Shown here: positions 7,293 to 16,247 of the stretch, one piece after another
Layout of the letters: each line of letters starts with the position of its first letter
Numbering within the stretch: position 1 is the stretch's first letter
Notes under the pieces: generated by a model
Seen by the model: the letters and a program-made list of their open reading frames with translations, nothing else
Databases searched by the model: none
Told to the model about the DNA's origin: nothing
Source: DSNY01 sp964539745
GTDB lineage: Bacteria; Pseudomonadota; Gammaproteobacteria; Burkholderiales; Burkholderiaceae_F
NCBI GenBank assembly: GCA_964539745.1
Contig: CAZIJU010000004.1
Coordinates: 1-64,000 of the forward strand
Reading direction: 5' to 3'
Length of the DNA: 64,000 nucleotides
Translations under genes and position numbers: made by a program

Positions 7293-8954
7293 ATGCAGTA
7301 CGTCTACACGATGATCCGCGTGGGCAAGGTCGTTGCCCCCAAGCGGCAGATCCTGAAGAACATCTCGCTGTCGTTTTTCCCGGGCGCCAAGATCGGCGTG
7401 CTGGGGCTGAACGGCTCGGGCAAGTCGACGCTGCTGAAGATCATGGCGGGGCTCGACCGCGACATCGAAGGCGAGGCGATTCCGATGCCGGGGATCAAGA
7501 TCGGCTTCCTGCCGCAGGAGCCGCAGCTCGATCCGGGGAAGACGGTGCGCGAGGAAGTCGAGTCGGGTCTGGGCGACGTGCTCGAGGCCAAACGCAAGCT
7601 CGACGAGATCTACGCCGCGTACGCCGAACCCGATGCGGACTTCGACCAGCTTGCGGCCGAGCAGGCGAAGTACGAGGCCATCCTCGCCGCGAGCGGGGCC
7701 GACCTCGAGCATCAGCTCGAGATCGCGGCTGATGCGCTAAACCTGCCGCCGTGGGACGCGAAGGTCGCGCATCTGTCCGGCGGCGAGAAGCGCCGCGTCG
7801 CGCTGTGCCGGCTGCTGATGAGCAAACCCGACATGCTGCTGCTGGACGAGCCGACCAACCACCTCGACGCGGAGTCCGTCGAGTGGCTCGAGCAGTTCCT
7901 GCAGCGTTTTCCCGGCACCGTCGTCGCGGTGACGCACGACCGCTACTTCCTCGACAACGCGGCCGAGTGGATCCTCGAGCTGGACCGCGGCATGGGCATT
8001 CCGTGGAAGGGCAACTACTCGTCTTGGCTCGAGCAGAAGGAGCAGCGGCTCGAGCAGGAGGCGAAGCAGGAGGCCGCGCGCATCAAGGCGATGAAGCAGG
8101 AGCTCGAATGGGTGCGCGGCAACGCGAAGGCGCGCCAGGCCAAGAGCAAGGCCAGGCTCGCGCGCTTCGAGGAGATGTCGAGCTACGAATACCAGAAGCG
8201 CAACGAGACGCATGAGATCTTCATCCCGGTCGCCGAGCGGCTCGGCAACGAGGTGATCGAGTTCGTCGACGTGAGCAAGGGCTACGGCGACCGGCTGCTG
8301 ATCGACAAGCTGTCGTTCAAGATCCCGCCCGGCGCGATCGTCGGCGTGATCGGGCCGAACGGCGCCGGCAAGTCGACGCTGTTCCGCATGATCACCGGCA
8401 AAGAGAAACCCGACGCCGGCGAGATCAAGATCGGCCCGACGGTGAAGCTCGCCGTGGTCGATCAGACGCGCGACGCGCTGCCGAACGACAAGACGGCGTG
8501 GGAAGCGATCTCCGGCGGGCAGGACATCCTGACCGTCGGCAAGTTCCAGATGCCTTCGCGCGCGTATCTGGGCCGCTTCAACTTCCGCGGCGCCGACCAG
8601 CAGAAGATCGTCGGCAATCTGTCCGGCGGCGAACGCGGCCGGCTGCATCTGGCGGCCACGCTGGCGGTCGGCGGCAACGTGCTGCTGCTCGACGAGCCGT
8701 CGAACGACCTGGATGTGGAGACGCTGCGCGCGCTGGAGGAGGCGCTTCTCGAATTCGCCGGCACCGCGCTCGTGATCTCGCACGATCGCTGGTTCCTCGA
8801 CCGCGTCTGCACGCACATCCTCGCCTGCGAAGGCGACTCGAAGTGGTTCTTCTTCGAGGGCAACTTCCACGAGTACGAGGCCGACAAGGTCAAGCGTCTG
8901 GGCGAAGAAGGCGCGCGGCCGAAGCGCATCCGCTTCAAGCCGCTGAAGACCTGA
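7293..8954 (+). CDS. ettA: Energy-dependent translational throttle protein EttA (ABC-F ATPase)
   Basis: This 553-residue cytosolic ABC-F protein has two ATPase domains and no membrane segment. Domain 1 has Walker A GLNGSGKST, signature LSGGEKRRVALCRLL and Walker B LLLDEPTNHLDAESVEWLE. Domain 2 has GPNGAGKST, LSGGERGR and LLLDEPSNDLDVETLRALEE. The charged P-site tRNA interaction linker around residues 245-300 (EQRLEQEAKQEAARIKAMKQ) lies between them. EttA binds the ribosomal E site and gates entry into elongation according to the ATP/ADP ratio. The ATG at 7293 is preceded by ACGGAG. Length and the C-terminal KRIRFKPLK fit EttA better than Uup or other ABC-F classes. Confidence 0.95.
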   Translation: MQYVYTMIRVGKVVAPKRQILKNISLSFFPGAKIGVLGLNGSGKSTLLKIMAGLDRDIEGEAIPMPGIKIGFLPQEPQLDPGKTVREEVESGLGDVLEAKRKLDEIYAAYAEPDADFDQLAAEQAKYEAILAASGADLEHQLEIAADALNLPPWDAKVAHLSGGEKRRVALCRLLMSKPDMLLLDEPTNHLDAESVEWLEQFLQRFPGTVVAVTHDRYFLDNAAEWILELDRGMGIPWKGNYSSWLEQKEQRLEQEAKQEAARIKAMKQELEWVRGNAKARQAKSKARLARFEEMSSYEYQKRNETHEIFIPVAERLGNEVIEFVDVSKGYGDRLLIDKLSFKIPPGAIVGVIGPNGAGKSTLFRMITGKEKPDAGEIKIGPTVKLAVVDQTRDALPNDKTAWEAISGGQDILTVGKFQMPSRAYLGRFNFRGADQQKIVGNLSGGERGRLHLAATLAVGGNVLLLDEPSNDLDVETLRALEEALLEFAGTALVISHDRWFLDRVCTHILACEGDSKWFFFEGNFHEYEADKVKRLGEEGARPKRIRFKPLKT

Positions 8955-8959
8955 GCTGA

Positions 8960-9112
8960 AACACCTCCCTTTCACGAAGGGGGATTCCGGCAGCGCATCG
9001 CCAAGCGCGATGAAGCGAAATCCCCCTCGTTCCCCCTTTTTCAAAGCGGTAAGAAGACGGGCGCGCCTGTGGCGCGCAGTTCGAGGTTCCACCTCGGTCC
9101 CGCTTCACAAAA
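8960..9112. repeat. Intergenic hairpin/repeat cluster between ettA and mnmC
   Basis: The segment holds TCCCTTTCACGAAGGGGGATT and, further on, AATCCCCC...CCCCCTTTTTCAAAG in the opposite sense. Two more hairpins follow: CGAGGTTCCACCTCG and CCCGCTT...AAGCGGG. The reading NPPRSPFFK in one frame is the familiar spurious translation of a widespread interspersed repeat. I see no gene here. Confidence 0.6.
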
Positions 9113-9142
9113 GCGGGTCGAACTGGCCGCTACGATCGCTGC

Positions 9143-11095
9143 ATGCCGATCCGCATCGAAACCGAGCGCCTCGCCTTCGACGCGAGCGGCGCGCCGTACT
9201 CGGAGCGCTACGGCGACGTCTACGCAAGCCGCGACGGCGCACTGGCGCAGGCGCGGCACGTGTTCCTCGCCGGCAACGATCTGCCGGCGCGCTGGCGCGG
9301 TCGCGCGCAGTTCGTGATCGTCGAAACCGGCTTCGGGCTGGGAACGAACTTCCTCGCGACCTGGCAGGCCTGGCGCGACGATCCGCAGCGCTGCGAGCGG
9401 CTGCACTTCGTCTCGGTCGAGCTGCATCCGATCGCGGCATCCGATCTGGCGAAAGCAGCGCCCGCCGAGCTTGCGGCGCTCGCGCGCGAGCTGGCGGCGC
9501 GCTGGCCGCTGCCGCTGCCGGGGCTGCACCGGCTCGAGTTCGAAGCCGGCCGCGTCGTGCTGACGCTCGCGCTCGGCGACGCACGGCAAGCCGTTCCGCA
9601 GCTCGTCGCGGGCGCCGATGCGTTTTATCTGGATGGTTTCGCGCCCGCGCGCAACCCGCAGATGTGGGAGCCGGCGCTGCTCAAGTCGCTCGCGCGGCTA
9701 GCGCGGCCGCAGGCCACGCTCGCGACCTGGACGACCGCGCGCGCCGTTCGCGACGCGCTCGCCGACTGCGGTTTCGCGGTCGCGTTGCGCGCCGGCTTCG
9801 GCCACAAGCGCGACATGCTGACGGCACGCTACGCGCCGCGCTGGAAGACGCGCCGCCACGAGCCGCCCGCGCCGTTCGCAGGCGAACGCCGCGCGCTCGT
9901 GATCGGCGCGGGGCTCGCGGGCTGTCACGTTGCGGCGGCGCTCGCACGGCGCGGCTGGCGGATCGAGCTGCTAGAGCGGGCCCAGGCCGCCGCGTGCGGC
10001 GCCTCCGCGCTGCCGTGGGGGCTGCTGCATCCGCAAATCGCTGCCGACGACAGCGTGCCCGCGCGGCTCGCGCGCGCCGGTTTCCTGCTCGCACGGGCGC
10101 GACTTGCGGCGCACGACGACCCGGCGCTGTGGCGCGACTGCGGCGTGTTCCAGCAGGCGCGCGACGACGCCGAGGCCGCTCAATGGCAAAGCGCGCTGCG
10201 ATCGCTCGGATTCCCGACCGAGTTCGTCGCGTGGATCGACGCCGCCGACGCGGCCGAGCACCTCGGCGTGCGGCCGCGCCGCGGCGGATTCTGGTTTGCC
10301 CGTGGTGCGGTGGTTTCGGCGCGGCGCTGGTGCGAACGGCTCCTCGCCGAAGGCGATACGACGGAATGCCGCTACGGCTGCGCCGCGCGGCGGCTCGTGC
10401 GCGAAGGCCGCGAGTGGGCTGCGTTCGACGACGCGGGCCGCGTGCTCGCCGCCGCACCGGTCGTCGTCGTCGCCACAGCGCTCGACGCGCCCGACCTTCT
10501 GGGCCTGAGCCACGCGCGCGTGCAGGCGGTGCGCGGCCGCATTTCGCTGCTCGCGGCGGACGATCTCGCAGGACTGCGCGCCGGGCTCGCGGGTGAGGGC
10601 TCGCTCGTGCGCGGCACGGACGGATCGGTCTTGAGCGGCGCGACCTACGAGCCCGCGACACCCGAAGCGGGCACCGTCGACGAAGCGCGCGCGCACGCAG
10701 GCAACCTGCGGCGCCTGGCGCGGCTGCTTGCTGACCCGGTCGCGCCGACGCCCGTCGGCATCTTTGACGGCACGCGGTGCGTCGCCCGCGACCGGCTGCC
10801 GCTGGCGGGCGCGATCGCCGACGAGGCGGCCGCGCTCGCCGCCGCGCAATCGCTGCGCGGCGCGCACCTGCAGGACTTGCCGCGGCGACCGGGTCTGTAC
10901 GGCGTCTTCGCGCTCGCCTCGCGCGGGCTCGCGCTTGCGCCGCTTGCGGCCGAACTGGTCGCCGCGCAGGTCGAAGGCGAGCCGTGGCCGATCGAGCGCG
11001 CGCTCGCCGCTGCGTTGGATCCGGCGCGTTTCCTGCTGCAGCGAGTGCGCCGCGCCTCGCCCGACGCGTCGCGCCCGCCCACCCCTGCTCCGTAA
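9143..11095 (+). CDS. mnmC: Bifunctional tRNA mnm5s2U34 biosynthesis protein MnmC
   Basis: The protein has 650 residues and two fused enzymes. The N-terminal methyltransferase (MnmD, about 1-245) carries the SAM-binding ETGFGLGTNFLATW and the catalytic-region DAFYLDGFAPARNPQMW. The C-terminal FAD-dependent oxidoreductase starts at LVIGAGLAGCHVAAALARRG. It removes the carboxymethyl group from cmnm5(s2)U34, and the methyltransferase then makes mnm5(s2)U at the tRNA wobble position. The length matches the canonical fused enzyme. The ATG at 9143 gives the typical start. It converges with the minus-strand cluster ending at 11369, across a gap of about 270 bases containing three hairpins. Confidence 0.93.
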   Translation: MPIRIETERLAFDASGAPYSERYGDVYASRDGALAQARHVFLAGNDLPARWRGRAQFVIVETGFGLGTNFLATWQAWRDDPQRCERLHFVSVELHPIAASDLAKAAPAELAALARELAARWPLPLPGLHRLEFEAGRVVLTLALGDARQAVPQLVAGADAFYLDGFAPARNPQMWEPALLKSLARLARPQATLATWTTARAVRDALADCGFAVALRAGFGHKRDMLTARYAPRWKTRRHEPPAPFAGERRALVIGAGLAGCHVAAALARRGWRIELLERAQAAACGASALPWGLLHPQIAADDSVPARLARAGFLLARARLAAHDDPALWRDCGVFQQARDDAEAAQWQSALRSLGFPTEFVAWIDAADAAEHLGVRPRRGGFWFARGAVVSARRWCERLLAEGDTTECRYGCAARRLVREGREWAAFDDAGRVLAAAPVVVVATALDAPDLLGLSHARVQAVRGRISLLAADDLAGLRAGLAGEGSLVRGTDGSVLSGATYEPATPEAGTVDEARAHAGNLRRLARLLADPVAPTPVGIFDGTRCVARDRLPLAGAIADEAAALAAAQSLRGAHLQDLPRRPGLYGVFALASRGLALAPLAAELVAAQVEGEPWPIERALAAALDPARFLLQRVRRASPDASRPPTPAP

Positions 11096-11196
11096 GCGGG
11101 GCAAGGAGGCAGGCGGCGCTACGGCCGAGGGGCTCAGATGCCGTGAAACTTTCTACCGCGCGGCCCGCTGGCGTCGTTGCGCGGTGTTGGCTGCGG

Positions 11197-11269
11197 CCGC
11201 CCGCCTGCGGCGGGCGGAACGTGCGCTGCGCGCACGTGAGCCTGCGCCGAAAGGCTGGCGCCTTTTCGG
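11197..11269. repeat. Three consecutive hairpins between convergent genes
   Basis: There are three hairpins. At 11197-11217, CCGCCCGCC/TGC/GGCGGGCGG is a perfect 9-bp stem. At 11219-11237, ACGTGCGC/TGC/GCGCACGT is a perfect 8-bp stem. At 11247-11269, CCGAAAGGC pairs with GCCTTTTCGG with one bulged T. None is followed by a clear T-run, so they are not canonical intrinsic terminators. They could still end or insulate the convergent transcripts of mnmC and the PhnD-like gene. Confidence 0.6.
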
Positions 11270-11368
11270 GCAAGGCCTATCCACTTGATTTGTCTCGGCC
11301 CTGCGGCTGCGTGCCCCCGGACTCGATCCGGGGCAGCCGGCCGCTCGCGACGAAATCTTCACGGTTTC

Positions 11369-12226
11369 TCAGTTCGTCTGCGCCAACAGGCGCCGCGCCT
11401 CGATCGCGTAGGACTCGACGCGTACGAAGTCTTCCACGCTGCCCGCGACGAACGGCGACCTCGAAATGCCGGCGCCGGCCGATTGCGGGACGAACCCGAA
11501 CAGCGCCTGCCGGATCCGCGCAAGGTCGTCGTCCGACACGCGCGGATGCGCGACGAACGCCGGCGTCGGAATCGCGGCAAGCGAGGCGACGACCTTGAGC
11601 TGCGCAGCGCCGCCGTCGATCGCGTCGCGGAACTGGCCGATTGCGCCGACCAGCGCGACCGCTTCGCCGCGCTCGAGCGCAACCACGCCCGACGAGATCG
11701 AGTGCACGTAGCGGATGTCGACGTCGCGCCCGACGGCCAGGCCGCGTTTGGCGAGCCAGTGCCGCAGCACGAGCGCCGTGAGCGACAACGGATCGATCGC
11801 GGCGATGCGCTGGCCCCGCAGGCCGTCGGGCAGCGCGAGCGCGGCCGCCGGCAGCGTGACGAGCTGCACTTCCGAGGTCTGCGCGAGGCGCGCGACGAAC
11901 CGCTGGCCCCAGTCGGCGACCGCGATGCGCGCGATGTGCGGCGGCAGCAGCGCGATGTCGTATTCGCCATTGCGCGCGTTGACCGCGAGTGCGCGGAAAT
12001 CCTGCGCCGTGTAAAGACGCACCGGCCGCTGCAAAGCGCGTTCGAGGTGTTCGCGCAGCGGCTGGTACAGCGTGATCAGCGCGCGCGTCGACAGATACGG
12101 AACGAGGCCGACGCGTAGCGGCGGCGCGCCCGCCGGCTGCGCCGAGATCCGGCCAGCCGAAGCGGCGAGCGCTGCCGCTGCGATACGCCGCAGCAGCAAG
12201 CGACGGGCGGGGTCGTGCGTGCTCAT
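11369..12226 (-). CDS. PhnD-like periplasmic phosphate/phosphonate-type substrate-binding protein
   Basis: This 285-residue exported protein has a basic N-terminus (ARRLLLRRIAAAALAASAG) and a signal ending near AQPAGA. The mature part has the PhnD/periplasmic-binding type 2 fold signatures LRVGLVPYLSTRALITLYQPL and EYDIALLPPHIARIA. GLRGQRIAAIDPLS and ALVGAIGQF follow later. Family members bind phosphonate, phosphite and other small ligands. No permease or ATPase is adjacent. The start overlaps the stop of the upstream hybrid kinase by 4 bases (ATGA), which argues that it is the kinase's ligand-sensing partner rather than a transport component. The ligand is unknown. Confidence 0.85.
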   Translation of the reverse strand: MSTHDPARRLLLRRIAAAALAASAGRISAQPAGAPPLRVGLVPYLSTRALITLYQPLREHLERALQRPVRLYTAQDFRALAVNARNGEYDIALLPPHIARIAVADWGQRFVARLAQTSEVQLVTLPAAALALPDGLRGQRIAAIDPLSLTALVLRHWLAKRGLAVGRDVDIRYVHSISSGVVALERGEAVALVGAIGQFRDAIDGGAAQLKVVASLAAIPTPAFVAHPRVSDDDLARIRQALFGFVPQSAGAGISRSPFVAGSVEDFVRVESYAIEARRLLAQTN

Positions 12227-14484
12227 CGCAGCCGCCCGCTTTGGCCGAGCCGTCGGTCCAGCTCCGCGAGCAACGCCGGCACGTCCAGCGGCTTTGTGAG
12301 GTACGCGTCGAAGCCTGCGCCCCTGCCCTTCGCGATGTCGGCTGGCATCGCGTTGGCGGACAGCGCGACGATCGGTGCGCGCGCGAACGCCGCATCGGCG
12401 CGCAGGCGACGGCACACCTCGAAACCGTCGATGTCGGGCAGCGCGACGTCGACGATGATCAGATCGGGCCGCCGGCTGCGCGCAAGGGCGAGCCCATCGG
12501 TGCCGTTGGCGGCGGTGACGAGCTGCAGCCCGGGGCGCAGCGCCAGCACGCTCGCCAGCAGATCGACGTTCGACGGGTTGTCTTCGATGTACAGGACGGT
12601 GCGCGCGCCATCGGTCGCCGGCGCGGGCTCCACCGACGCCGGCGCAGGCACGGCGGCCGCGCCGCCCTGCGCGGCCGGCAGCCTGACGGTGAACACCGAT
12701 CCGGCGCCGGCCGTGGTCGCGACGTCCAGGGTTCCGCCCATCAGCTCGACCAGACGCTTGGTGATCACGAGCCCGATGCCAGTGCCTTCGACCGGTCCGC
12801 GCTCTGCGCCGAGCCGGTTGAACGGCTGGAACAGTTGCTCGAGCTGCTGCTGCGTGAAACCGCGGCCCGTGTCGGCGACGGCAATCTCGATGCGACCCTC
12901 GGCCGCATGCGCGACCGCGACCGTGGCGGTGCCGCCGGGACGGTTGTACTTGATCGCGTTCGACAGCAGATTCGTGACGACCTGACGCAGCCGCGTACGG
13001 TCGCCGATCGCGTGTAGGCCGGCTGCGTCGTCGGCGCGGCTGGCGAGCTGCACGTCGTGCCTGCGCGCGAGCGGCTCGGCCATTCGCACGCACTCGGTGA
13101 CGAGCGGTGCGAGGGCGACCGGCTCGCGGCTCACGGTCATCGTGCCGGACTCGATGCGCGACAGGTCGAGCACCTCGTTGATCAGTTCGAGCAGATGGCA
13201 GCCGGCCGTTTCGATCTGCCGGAGCTGATCGCGCGCCGGCGCCGGCAACGCGTCGGCTTTCAACTGCAGAATCTGTGCGAAGCCGAGAATCGCATTCAGC
13301 GGCGTGCGCAGCTCGTGGCTCATGCGCGACAGGAATTCCGACTTCGCGCGGCTGGCGCGCTCGGCGGAGTCCAGTGCGGTGACCAGCTCCTGCGTGCGTT
13401 CCTTTACGCGCTGCTCGAGTTCGGCGTTCATCGACTCGAGCGCGCGCTGCGCTTCGAGGCGTTGCGTGACATCGACGAACGAGCTGACCGTGCCACGCGG
13501 GCTGTCGTCTTCGTCGAGCAGAAAAGGCACCGTGTTGACTTCGATCCACACCCGCGACCCGTCGGGCCGCTCAATGTGCAGGATTTCCCCGGCTGCCGGC
13601 ATCTGGCTGCGCTGCACGCGCGCCGACCGGTATTGCTCGATCGGCAGCGGTTGCCCGGACGCGTCGAGGACGCGCCACGGCATCGCCTCGAAACTTGCAG
13701 CCTGCATCTGCTCGCGCGTGCAGCCAAGGATCAGAAGCGCCGCCTCGTTGAACAACACGGCCTTGCCGCCGGCGTCGCGCACGATCACACCTTCGGCGAG
13801 CGACTCGATGATCGTTCGCAACCGAACCTCGTTGTCCCGCAGCACGGCTTCGCGCTTCGCCAGCGCGGCGGACATCGAATCCATCGCGCGAGCCAGTTGC
13901 GCGACCTCGTCGTCGCCGGCAAGCGGCAGACGAAGATCGAATCGGCCGGCGCCGATCCTCGTCGTGGCCGAGGCGAGCATCGACAGGCGGCGCGTCATCG
14001 CCCGGGACAGAAGCACGGCCAGCAGGGCCGACAGCGCGATCCCGATGCCGCCCAGCACGAACGCCGTCGTTGCCAGTCGCTGCTGCGCAGCGCGCAGCAG
14101 CTCACCGGTCAGGGCACCCGTGAGTCGGCCATAGGGCTGTCCACCGAGGACGATCGGCGCCTCGAAGTGCAGCGCCGGGTCGCCGGCCCGCGGTTCGCCC
14201 CAGGATGCCACCGTGCGGCCGTCGAAGTCCTGGACTTGCACGTACGCGAGCTGCGCGGATTCGGCGCTGAGCGCAACGAGCTCGCGCAACGCGGCGTAGT
14301 CTTTCTGCACCAGCAGCGGAGCGGCCGCCGAACTGAGCGCCAGCGCGTACTTGTCGCCGGTGTCCTTTGCGAGCTCCGTGCGCTGGCCCGAAAAGATGAA
14401 GTAACCGGCCGCAAGCAATGCGGCGACGATGGCCGCCTGCGTTCCGATGAAGGCGATCAGCAGCTTGGCGCGCAGGCTTTTCAT
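12223..14484 (-). CDS. Hybrid sensor histidine kinase (HAMP-PAS-HisKA-HATPase-REC)
   Basis: The protein has 753 residues. Two membrane helices (about 8-31 and 140-163) flank a small periplasmic sensor domain of about 110 residues. After these come HAMP, PAS (about 225-345), a short coiled coil, HisKA with RMSHELRTPLNAILGF (His390), and an HATPase with NLLSNAIKYN, DTGRGF and GTGIGL. A C-terminal receiver domain has phospho-acceptor Asp679 in IIVDVALPD. No output regulator or HPt protein is adjacent, so the final target is unknown. It starts 32 bases after folA and overlaps the PhnD-like gene by 4 bases, suggesting that the pair senses a periplasmic ligand. The start MKSLRAKLLIAFIGTQ is chosen as the typical basic-plus-hydrophobic kinase N-terminus. 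Confidence 0.9.
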   Translation of the reverse strand: MKSLRAKLLIAFIGTQAAIVAALLAAGYFIFSGQRTELAKDTGDKYALALSSAAAPLLVQKDYAALRELVALSAESAQLAYVQVQDFDGRTVASWGEPRAGDPALHFEAPIVLGGQPYGRLTGALTGELLRAAQQRLATTAFVLGGIGIALSALLAVLLSRAMTRRLSMLASATTRIGAGRFDLRLPLAGDDEVAQLARAMDSMSAALAKREAVLRDNEVRLRTIIESLAEGVIVRDAGGKAVLFNEAALLILGCTREQMQAASFEAMPWRVLDASGQPLPIEQYRSARVQRSQMPAAGEILHIERPDGSRVWIEVNTVPFLLDEDDSPRGTVSSFVDVTQRLEAQRALESMNAELEQRVKERTQELVTALDSAERASRAKSEFLSRMSHELRTPLNAILGFAQILQLKADALPAPARDQLRQIETAGCHLLELINEVLDLSRIESGTMTVSREPVALAPLVTECVRMAEPLARRHDVQLASRADDAAGLHAIGDRTRLRQVVTNLLSNAIKYNRPGGTATVAVAHAAEGRIEIAVADTGRGFTQQQLEQLFQPFNRLGAERGPVEGTGIGLVITKRLVELMGGTLDVATTAGAGSVFTVRLPAAQGGAAAVPAPASVEPAPATDGARTVLYIEDNPSNVDLLASVLALRPGLQLVTAANGTDGLALARSRRPDLIIVDVALPDIDGFEVCRRLRADAAFARAPIVALSANAMPADIAKGRGAGFDAYLTKPLDVPALLAELDRRLGQSGRLR

Positions 14485-14516
14485 CGCAAAGTGACGGCCG
14501 GTTCGTCGTGCGGATC

Positions 14517-15044
14517 TTAGCCTCGTGGGGCGCGGGGACCATGCCCATCGGCCTTCGCGGCGCGCTCGTAGGTCACGTAGGCGTAGGCGTACGGCGAGCC
14601 CTCGCCGGCGGCGTGCGCCTCGCGCGCGGTCTCGCGCCAGGCGCTGCGGTCCAACGGCGGGAAATGCGCGTCGCCTTCGATGTCGGCGTCGATCTCGGTC
14701 AGCAGCAACCGATCCGCCACACACAGCGCCTCGCGGTACGCCTCGGTACCGCCGATGACGAACACCTCCGGCGCATCCGCGCACGCGGCCAGCGCCGCGC
14801 CGAGGCTTTCGAACACCTCTGCCCCCGCCGGCGCAAAGCCCGGCGTGCGCGAGATCACGATGTTTCTCCGGCCCGGCAGCGGCCGTCCGAGCGACTCCCA
14901 GGTCCGGCGACCCATGATCACCGGGTGCCCCAGCGTGATGCGCTTGAAGCGCGGCAGATCGCCCGGAATGCGCCACGGAATCGCGCCATTGCGGCCGATG
15001 ACGCCGTTGCGTGCGACGGCGGCGATCAGCGTGATGCGCGGCAT
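14517..15044 (-). CDS. folA: Dihydrofolate reductase
   Basis: This 175-residue cytosolic enzyme reduces dihydrofolate to tetrahydrofolate with NADPH. Conserved parts are IAAVARNGVIGRNGAIPWRI, PGDLPRFKRIT (which carries the catalytic Asp), GHPVIMGRRTWESLGRPLPG and FVIGGTEAYREAL. It is about 15 residues longer than E. coli FolA because of a charged C-terminal tail. It follows thyA by 94 bases on the same strand. ThyA generates dihydrofolate and FolA recycles it, so the pairing is functional. The start MPRITLIAAV fits the family. Confidence 0.95.
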   Translation of the reverse strand: MPRITLIAAVARNGVIGRNGAIPWRIPGDLPRFKRITLGHPVIMGRRTWESLGRPLPGRRNIVISRTPGFAPAGAEVFESLGAALAACADAPEVFVIGGTEAYREALCVADRLLLTEIDADIEGDAHFPPLDRSAWRETAREAHAAGEGSPYAYAYVTYERAAKADGHGPRAPRG

Positions 15045-15138
15045 GGCGCGAAGCGATCCGGATGGCCGACGGCGAAAGGCGCGCGCGCCCGGACGGGCTT
15101 CGTCGCAGCCGCCGGCCGATGCGCGCACGCGGACGTCG

Positions 15139-15933
15139 TCACACCGCCACCGGCGCCTTGATGTGCGGGTGCGCGCGGTAGTCGACGATCTCGAAGTCCT
15201 CGTAACGGTAGTCGAAGATCGACGGCGGGCGGCGCTTGATCACGAGCTTCGGATACGGATAGGGCGTGCGCGAAAGCTGCTCGCGCACCTGCTCGAAGTG
15301 GTTGCTGTAGATGTGGCAGTCGCCGCCCACCCAGACGAAGTCGCCGACATCGAGGTCGCACTGCTGCGCGACCATGTGCGTGAGCAGGCTGTAGCTCGCG
15401 ATGTTGAACGGCACGCCGAGAAAGACGTCGCAACTGCGCTGATACAGCTGGCAGGACAGCCTTCCTTCGGCGACGTAAAACTGGAACAGCAGGTGGCAGG
15501 GCGGCAGCTTCATCTTCGGGATGTCGGCGACGTTCCACGCGGAGACGATCAGCCGGCGCGAGTCCGGATTCGACTTGATCTGCTCGATCACCTGCGCGAT
15601 CTGGTCGATCGAGCCGCCGTCGGGCGTGGGCCACGCGCGCCATTGCACGCCGTAGACGGGCCCCAGTTCGCCATCGTCGTCGGCCCATTCGTCCCAGATC
15701 GTCACGCCGTTGTCGCGCAGGTATTTGACGTTGCTCGACCCCTGCAGGAACCACAGCAGCTCGTGGATGATCGAGCGCAGGTGCAGCTTCTTCGTCGTGA
15801 CCAGCGGAAAGCCCTCGCGCAGCGCAAAGCGCATCTGGTAGCCGAACACCGACCGCGTGCCGGTGCCGGTGCGGTCGCGCTTGTCCACACCGTGCTCGAA
15901 CACGTGGCGCATGAAGTCTTCGTACTGGCGCAT
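15139..15933 (-). CDS. thyA: Thymidylate synthase
   Basis: This 264-residue protein has the same length as E. coli ThyA. It converts dUMP and methylene-tetrahydrofolate to dTMP and dihydrofolate. The nucleophile is Cys146 in LPPCHLLFQFYV. Phosphate- and dUMP-binding motifs are RTGTGTRSVFGYQMRF, YQRSCDVFLGVPFNIASYS and VGGDCHIYSNH. The start codon shares one base with the stop of ccdB (TGATG), so translation of the synthase is probably coupled to the toxin frame. folA lies 94 bases downstream. Confidence 0.97.
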   Translation of the reverse strand: MRQYEDFMRHVFEHGVDKRDRTGTGTRSVFGYQMRFALREGFPLVTTKKLHLRSIIHELLWFLQGSSNVKYLRDNGVTIWDEWADDDGELGPVYGVQWRAWPTPDGGSIDQIAQVIEQIKSNPDSRRLIVSAWNVADIPKMKLPPCHLLFQFYVAEGRLSCQLYQRSCDVFLGVPFNIASYSLLTHMVAQQCDLDVGDFVWVGGDCHIYSNHFEQVREQLSRTPYPYPKLVIKRRPPSIFDYRYEDFEIVDYRAHPHIKAPVAV

Positions 15934-16247
15934 CAGATGCCCTGGAAGAGAAAGTCGAGCGCATTGTCGATGTCGAAGCGGTGCGCGGTCAGGTTGGTCA
16001 CGCGCTTTGCGAGACGGTGCGCCGGAAACGTGGCGATGTTGGCCGTGTCGAGGAAGACTTTGGCCGATTCGACCGTGAACACCGGGTTCAGTCGCTCGGC
16101 GTACTTGCTCGTCGGCCGCACGCGCCGCAACGGAATGACGACGCGCGTGCCCAAGGCGTGCAGATAGTCCGCCTGCACGTCGATCCAGTACGGCACGTCG
16201 CGGCGCTGCTCGGCAATCGGATTGGCGTAGACGTCAAACCTGGCCAT
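15933..16247 (-). CDS. ccdB: CcdB-family toxin
   Basis: This 104-residue protein matches the CcdB family (MARFDVYANP, VPYWIDVQADYL, RVVIPLRR, NPVFTVESAKVFLDTANIAT, and a C-terminus ending FLFQGI). CcdB poisons DNA gyrase through its C-terminal tail and is neutralised by CcdA. The tail here ends in Gly-Ile like the classical toxin but lacks the Trp that I recall before it, so activity needs testing. It overlaps ccdA by 14 bases upstream and thyA by 1 base downstream. No plasmid genes are nearby, so this is a chromosomal copy. Confidence 0.9.
   Translation of the reverse strand: MARFDVYANPIAEQRRDVPYWIDVQADYLHALGTRVVIPLRRVRPTSKYAERLNPVFTVESAKVFLDTANIATFPAHRLAKRVTNLTAHRFDIDNALDFLFQGI

Noticed and set aside
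11197..11217. Perfect GC hairpin as a Rho-independent terminator of mnmC
   Set aside because: No T-run follows on either strand, so it does not meet the standard definition.
11369..13549. A minus-strand frame extending the PhnD-like gene far upstream
   Set aside because: The upstream part is an out-of-frame reading of the histidine kinase. The signal peptide start at 12226 is convincing.
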